From contig CABUWR010000026.1 of the NCBI GenBank assembly GCA_902495265.1, positions 1 to 10,154 on the forward strand: DNA of 10,154 bases, written 5' to 3'. Shown in pieces: positions 6,686 through 10,154 of the stretch. The DNA comes from an uncultured Collinsella sp. Its GTDB lineage: Bacteria; Actinomycetota; Coriobacteriia; Coriobacteriales; Coriobacteriaceae. The notes beneath the pieces are model-generated. The model ran no database searches, was not told the origin of the DNA, and saw nothing but the letters and a program-made list of their open reading frames with translations. Positions within the stretch are counted from its first letter, which is position 1, and every line of letters starts with the position of its first letter. A program made the translations under genes and the position numbers.

Positions 6686-7090
6686 CTATTCCGCCTTTTT
6701 AACGCGCGGCTTGCGACCCCGCGGCTTATCGACCAGCGCCGCCTCGCCGCCGTCGCGGTACAGGCGGCACCAAGCCTTGACCGAAGACTCGCTGGTGATC
6801 TTGTGCTTGATCATGGCCTCGCGAACCGTCAGGCCGTTTTCCAGACGATCCTTAACCACGGCGAGCTTTACGTCGTACGAATAGGTGTGATGGCGAGCGC
6901 CCGCGTTGAGCACAGCGTCGGCACCGCCCACGGCATATGCACGGGCCCACTGACGAGCCGTGGCCTGGGGAATGCCGAGCTTTGCAGCGAGGGCGCGGTG
7001 ACCGACCCCCTCTTGGAGGATCTCGACGGCACGCTGCCTAACCTCGGGCGCATGCGTGCGAGTCCTAGTTGCTTCCGACATACCTGCCAC
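6686..7090 (-). CDS. Small double helix-turn-helix protein, IS3-family OrfA-like
   Basis: The protein has up to 134 residues and two helix-turn-helix segments. The first (about residues 13-60) includes RQRAVEILQEGVGHRALAAK and QATARQWARAY; the second (about 69-118) includes YDVKLAVVKDRLENGLTVRE and SSVKAWCRLYRDGGEAAL. A basic tail PRGRKPRVKK follows. This layout is that of OrfA of IS3-family transposases (IS150 InsJ-like), which binds element ends. No OrfB or DDE catalytic domain follows, no terminal inverted repeats were found, and a terminator comes directly after the stop. It may therefore be an orphaned or domesticated DNA-binding protein. The start is uncertain: GTG at 7090 has AAGG 7 nt upstream, while ATG at 7081 (131 residues, starting MSEATRTRTH) has a weaker site. 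Target and role are unknown. Confidence 0.75.
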   Translation of the reverse strand: MAGMSEATRTRTHAPEVRQRAVEILQEGVGHRALAAKLGIPQATARQWARAYAVGGADAVLNAGARHHTYSYDVKLAVVKDRLENGLTVREAMIKHKITSESSVKAWCRLYRDGGEAALVDKPRGRKPRVKKAE

Positions 7091-7410
7091 TTCTTAGCCT
7101 TAACCGTTAATCTGCTTTCTTACGTGCACGCTAGATAGTAGCATTTTGCTGTTTGCTCAAAGTAGTTAATTAAAATAGACGCGGCGTTATCTGGGCATTT
7201 GGCACCAAATTACGACATTTCTTTATCGATTATTTACGCTGGTAGCTGACTCGCAGCTAATCGTCATTCGCTTGTCAACAAAATCGGCGTCTCTTTATGT
7301 CCTTTGGTATAGAGGATATGGTTATTAACCCCTCCCCCAATAATTTTGAGCGGCCTGCAGGGCAGTGACGCCTCACTCCTCATGATTACCGCGCATTGCC
7401 ATCCACCCGA
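7091..7410. promoter_or_regulatory. AT-rich intergenic region upstream of the HTH gene, with palindromes
   Basis: No coding frame is credible here, and base composition is clearly more AT-rich than in the genes. On the minus strand TTGAGC (7155-7160), 17 nt and TATCTA (7132-7137) form a weak promoter-like pair before the HTH gene. Possible operators are ATTTGGCACCAAAT (7197-7210), the hairpin TAGCTG-ACTCG-CAGCTA (7243-7259) and the palindrome GGTTATTAACC (7320-7330). A 12-mer TAGAGGATATGG at 7310-7321 recurs at 9609-9620. None of these has a known binder. Confidence 0.3.
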
Positions 7411-7500
7411 GCAAAACAAAAAGGACGGGACCTGCTGCGCTTGCAGACCCCGCCCCGGTTGACACCCGATGGGACGCAGTCGGGCGAGGCAGGTCCGTGC
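7411..7500 (-). terminator. Large rho-independent terminator of the flavoenzyme gene
   Basis: On the minus strand GGACCTGC (complement of 7489-7496) pairs with GCAGGTCC (complement of 7428-7435), enclosing a GC-rich, branched interior with a small CCCGA/TCGGG hairpin. The stem is followed by CGTCC and then a T-rich run, TTTTTGTTTTGC. The outer stem begins about 33 bp past the stop codon of the flavoenzyme gene, the expected position. Confidence 0.7.
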
Positions 7501-7528
7501 TGCCGCCCCGCCTGGCCGCGATGTTCAA

Positions 7529-9559
7529 CTACAGCTCGTTGGCCGCGTGATACGCCGTGCGAATGGCGCTCGCGATGTCGGCGGTGCGCTCGCCCGAGCA
7601 GTCGCCCACGCAGGTCACGGGCACCGTCACGCCGTCCAGGTCAAACGCGTTGGCCTTGGAGCCCACGGCCATCACCACGTAATCGCAGGCGATCTTCACC
7701 GGTTCCTCGGCGCCGTCCTCGGTGGTGCGAATGGCCTCCACGCCCTCGTCGGTAATGGCGGTCAGGCGGGTCTTCACGTGCTGCTCCACGTTGTGCTCTG
7801 CAAAGTCGCTCATAATCAGCGGCAGAATGGTCTCGGACTCGCCCGCGGCAATCTTGTCGAGCATCTCCACGATCGCCACCTCGCAGCCGTGCTGCAGCAG
7901 GTACTCGGCAGTCTCGGTGCCCACCAGGCCACCGCCGATAACGGCGACGCGGCCCGTAAGCTTCACCTTGCCGGCCAGCACGTCCCAGCTCGAGACGACT
8001 TTCTCCGAGTCGGCACCCGGAACGGGAATGACCACGTCGTGCGCGCCCACGGCCACAATCGCGGCGTCGGCGGCGTTGAGGTCCTCAGCGGTAGCAACAT
8101 GGTTGAGCTCGACCTTCACACCCAGGCCGGGCAGAATCTTCTCGTAGTACTCGACCGAGCGCATGATCTCGTCCTTGCGCGGAGGCGCGGCCGCCAGCAC
8201 AATCTGGCCGCCCAGATGATCGCTCGCCTCGTAGACGGTCACGTCGTAACCGCGCTTGGCCGCCACGCGCGCGGCCTCCAGGCCGGCAATACCGCCGCCC
8301 ACCACGGCGATCTTCTTGTCGCCCTCGCCCGGCTTAATGGCGATGGTCGCCTCGTCGCCGTTCTCGGCATTGAGCACGCACGAGATGTACTTGCGGTTTT
8401 GAATCGCATCGACGCAACCCTTGTTGCAGTTGAGGCACTCGCGGATGGGCTCACCGGTCGCGGCCTTCAGCGCAATGTCGGGGTCGCACATGAGCGAGCG
8501 GCCATAGGCGATGATATCGGCCGCGCCGTCTTCCAGAATCTTCTCGCCGGCCTCGACCGAGACAACGCGGCCGACGGTTGCCACCGGCACGGAGACCAGG
8601 GCCTTGACGCGCTCGGCCACGGGCAGCGTCCAGTTATAGGGCATGGCGCCCATGGGCGGAATGGTGTCGCCCATGTTGCCGGTGTGGTTGGCCTGCGCGA
8701 CCTGGATCATATCGATGCCGGCGCCCTCCAGCAGCTTGGCAAACTCGCAGGCCTCGTCAGGCTGCAGGCCGCCCTTGCCGCGCGGCGTGCCGTCGGGGTT
8801 CTCCATGATCACGGGGAGCTTGTACTCCACCATCAGCTGCGGCGCGGCCTCCTTAATAGCGGCGACGACCTCGAGCGCATAGCGAACGCGGTTCTCGAGC
8901 GAGCCACCGTACTCGTCGGTGCGCTGGTTGAGGATGGCCGAGCACAGCGAACCCACCAGACGGTCGCCGTGGACCTCGATGGCGTCGATCCCGGCCTGCT
9001 GCGCGCGGGCGGCCGAGGCAGCGATGGCCTCCTTAATCTGGGTGAGCTGCTCTACGCTCGCCTCGTTCACAAAGTGCTGCATGTCGTGGTGCAGCTTGGC
9101 GTATGCCTGATTGCGGATCTCGTTGGACTCGGCCATCTTGGCGGCAAAGGTCTCCTCGTCGCCGGCGGCCTTGGCCTCCTGCGCGGCCTTGGCGGCAGCC
9201 ATGGAGCCCATGACCATGCGGCCGACACCGGGCACGTCGTACTCGGGGTGGAACAGCTGTAGCGCGATCTTGGCGCCGTGTTTGTGGACGGCGTCGGCCA
9301 GGGCCTTAAATGTGGGGATCTGAGCGTCGGTCGCCAGCTTGGGCGTGGGGCTTGCGGTCATGACGGGAGCGACGTCGCCGATGACGATGTAGCTCACGCC
9401 GCCACGGGCCAGGCGCTCGTAAAAAGCCAGGCTGCGTTCGCCAATGGAACCGTCGCGCTCCTCGTAGCCGGTGGTCAGCGGCGGGAACATAATGCGGTTC
9501 TTGAGCTCAAGGGGGCCAACCGTAATGGGCTGGAGCAGCTTGGATGCAGGTGTGGTCAT
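7529..9559 (-). CDS. FadH/enoate-reductase-like flavoenzyme (FMN, [4Fe-4S], FAD, NAD(P)H)
   Basis: A cytoplasmic Old Yellow Enzyme-type reductase of the 2,4-dienoyl-CoA reductase/enoate reductase layout, expected to reduce an activated C=C bond with NAD(P)H. Numbered from the upstream ATG at 9565, residues 1 to about 370 form the FMN barrel (KNRIMFPPLT near the start, NQRTDEYGGSLENR at 213-226, AYGRSLMCDP at 353-362). The cluster motif is C377-x2-C380-x3-C384-x11-C396. An FAD site VVGGGIAGLEAA (421-432) and a nucleotide site VIGGGLVGTETAE (542-554) follow. ATG at 9559 is preferred (676 residues) because GAGAGGA lies 6 nt upstream; it is too close to the ATG at 9565. The usual HGxxGYL segment is replaced by HGDRLVGSLCSAILN, and residues 115-175 carry an Ala/Lys/Glu-rich insertion, so the substrate cannot be named. 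It is transcribed alone between two terminators. Confidence 0.85.
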   Translation of the reverse strand: MTTPASKLLQPITVGPLELKNRIMFPPLTTGYEERDGSIGERSLAFYERLARGGVSYIVIGDVAPVMTASPTPKLATDAQIPTFKALADAVHKHGAKIALQLFHPEYDVPGVGRMVMGSMAAAKAAQEAKAAGDEETFAAKMAESNEIRNQAYAKLHHDMQHFVNEASVEQLTQIKEAIAASAARAQQAGIDAIEVHGDRLVGSLCSAILNQRTDEYGGSLENRVRYALEVVAAIKEAAPQLMVEYKLPVIMENPDGTPRGKGGLQPDEACEFAKLLEGAGIDMIQVAQANHTGNMGDTIPPMGAMPYNWTLPVAERVKALVSVPVATVGRVVSVEAGEKILEDGAADIIAYGRSLMCDPDIALKAATGEPIRECLNCNKGCVDAIQNRKYISCVLNAENGDEATIAIKPGEGDKKIAVVGGGIAGLEAARVAAKRGYDVTVYEASDHLGGQIVLAAAPPRKDEIMRSVEYYEKILPGLGVKVELNHVATAEDLNAADAAIVAVGAHDVVIPVPGADSEKVVSSWDVLAGKVKLTGRVAVIGGGLVGTETAEYLLQHGCEVAIVEMLDKIAAGESETILPLIMSDFAEHNVEQHVKTRLTAITDEGVEAIRTTEDGAEEPVKIACDYVVMAVGSKANAFDLDGVTVPVTCVGDCSGERTADIASAIRTAYHAANEL

Positions 9560-9611
9560 GGACATTCCTCTCTTGTAGGCGCGGCGGCGATGATGCCGCG
9601 TAGTTGTCTAG

Positions 9612-9641
9612 AGGATATGGCATGGGGGCACAGCAGCACAA
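9612..9641 (-). promoter_or_regulatory. Tentative promoter of the flavoenzyme gene
   Basis: On the minus strand TTGTGC (complement of 9636-9641), an 18-nt spacer and TATCCT (complement of 9612-9617) resemble a weak sigma-70-type promoter about 50 bp upstream of the flavoenzyme start. The boxes match the consensus only at 3 and 4 of 6 positions. The rest of 9566-9701 shows no other recognisable signal. Confidence 0.25.
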
Positions 9642-9701
9642 CGGAAATCGGCGGACAGCAGGCAGCGGCAGGTGGATGGGGCGGGACGGCCCGTCGGTTT
9701 G

Positions 9702-9998
9702 TCTCAATCTGTAACAGTTACTCAGCAAAACCGGGTCCTACTGTTACAGATCGAGATATTCCTCTCGACCCAACCTCAACAATCTAAATCTGTAACATCT
9801 AGACCCACTTTTGGCCCCTACCTGTTACAGATCGAGACAAACCAATCTAATCTGCCGAAAGATCTCGATCTGTAACAGTTACTCAGCAAAATGAACCCCA
9901 GATGTTACAGATCGAGACAAACGGGGCCCAACCCACCGGTATATCTCGATCTGTAACATCTAGCCGTCCAAATCGGGTCTAGATGTTACAGATTGAGA
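9702..9998. repeat. Array of eight alternating inverted 15-bp repeats (four 55-bp palindromic units)
   Basis: The consensus TCTCGATCTGTAACA occurs forward at 9702-9716, 9783-9797, 9863-9877 and 9944-9958. Its reverse complement TGTTACAGATCGAGA occurs at 9742-9756, 9823-9837, 9903-9917 and 9984-9998. Copies differ at no more than two positions. Start-to-start distances are 40, 41, 40, 40, 40, 41 and 40 bp, so both the loops inside units and the gaps between units are 25-26 bp. The gap sequences are mostly different. It lies between the flavoenzyme gene and the terminator of the tRNA fragment. The layout is BIME-like (alternating palindromic repeats); function unknown. Confidence 0.92.
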
Positions 9999-10048
9999 TT
10001 TTGTTTGAGAGGCCGAGAATTGGACCGAAAACACGGTCCCGGAATAAC

Positions 10049-10078
10049 AAAAAAGCTCGCCGGCTAGGCCGACGAGCT
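10049..10078 (-). terminator. Rho-independent terminator behind the tRNA-Met fragment
   Basis: On the minus strand AGCTCGTCGGC and GCCGGCGAGCT form an 11-bp stem with one G-U pair around a 3-nt loop, followed by six T residues. It begins 10 bp past the CCA end of the tRNA fragment, the usual place for a tRNA terminator, so it probably belonged to the original intact tRNA gene. Confidence 0.85.
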
Positions 10079-10087
10079 GCAAGTTCT

Positions 10088-10132
10088 TGGTCGCGGGGGC
10101 AGGATTTGAACCTACGACCTCCGGGTTATGAG
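10088..10132 (-). tRNA. tRNA-Met (CAT) 3' half only; likely attachment-site remnant
   Basis: On the minus strand one reads the anticodon loop CTCATAA (10126-10132, anticodon CAT), the 3' anticodon stem CCCGG, a 5-nt variable loop, a T arm GTAGG-TTCAAAT-CCTGC (10099-10115), the acceptor strand CCCCGCG, discriminator A and an encoded CCA (10088-10090). The CCC stem is initiator-like. The 5' side is missing: upstream bases read GCACT, which cannot pair with CCCGG, then AT-rich sequence without a D arm. Only 22 bases remain in the window, but a normal anticodon stem is already excluded. The fragment should not yield a working tRNA. Whether it came from an initiator or elongator tRNA-Met is not settled. 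Confidence 0.8.
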
Positions 10133-10154
10133 AGTGCTTTATATTATTCCGTTC

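Noticed and set aside
7469..9262. Long plus-strand frame opposite the flavoenzyme gene
   Set aside because: It is the antisense shadow of a well-supported gene in high-GC DNA; its translation is low-complexity (His/Gly/Ala/Arg/Val-rich) with no family signature.
9702..9998. CRISPR array
   Set aside because: Spacing is regular, but repeats are only 15 bp, alternate in orientation, some spacers share sequence, and no cas genes are in the window.
10040..10151. 8-bp inverted repeat CGGAATAA (10040-10047) and TTATTCCG (10144-10151) flanking the tRNA fragment
   Set aside because: Too short and AT-rich to tell from chance; it does not match the expected core of a tRNA attachment site.
10088..10154. 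Complete tRNA-Met gene
   Set aside because: The bases 5' of the anticodon loop cannot form the anticodon stem and show no D-arm sequence.

Overview
The window looks like chromosomal DNA of a high-GC anaerobic gut actinobacterium of the class Coriobacteriia. Collinsella is the best guess, from codon use, the AGGAGG-type ribosome binding sites, the gene content and the style of the intergenic repeats; it could not be confirmed by search. Apart from a response-regulator fragment at the left edge, every gene is on the minus strand.

Layout. At 1-201 (+) is the C-terminal LuxR-type DNA-binding domain of a truncated regulator. 202-758 is non-coding and holds two tandem, diverged palindromic elements of about 170-180 bp (243-424 and 505-672), one carrying a terminator-like hairpin, plus a 14-bp perfect hairpin just past the end of the next operon. 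759-6400 (-) is a compact five-gene operon for an energy-converting, ferredoxin-linked group 4 [NiFe] hydrogenase of the Ech type. Its order is echA-echB (fused in one reading frame), echC, echD, echE, echF. The large subunit has both Ni-binding Cys pairs, the small subunit has the four cluster cysteines, and EchF has two [4Fe-4S] motifs. The genes overlap by 1 nt or are 5-12 nt apart. Together they should form a membrane complex that oxidises reduced ferredoxin, reduces protons to H2 and pumps ions, or runs in reverse. No maturation (hyp), formate dehydrogenase or CO dehydrogenase genes are in the window.

6401-6685 is the presumed ech promoter region and holds the terminator of the next gene. 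6686-7090 (-) is a small two-helix-turn-helix protein like the OrfA part of IS3-family transposases, but with no OrfB and with its own terminator. 7091-7528 is non-coding with small palindromes and a large terminator. 7529-9559 (-) encodes a FadH/enoate-reductase-like flavoenzyme (FMN barrel, one [4Fe-4S] cluster, FAD and NAD(P) domains) with an unusual active-site segment.

The right end (9566-10154) is the most striking part. Eight copies of a 15-bp sequence (consensus TCTCGATCTGTAACA) alternate in orientation at a nearly constant 40-41 bp, making four equal 55-bp palindromic units. Beyond it lie a strong terminator and the 3' half of a tRNA-Met (CAT anticodon), abruptly replaced by AT-rich, non-tRNA sequence at the anticodon loop. 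This is what the distal attachment site of an island integrated in a tRNA gene looks like, with the island lying to the right of the window.
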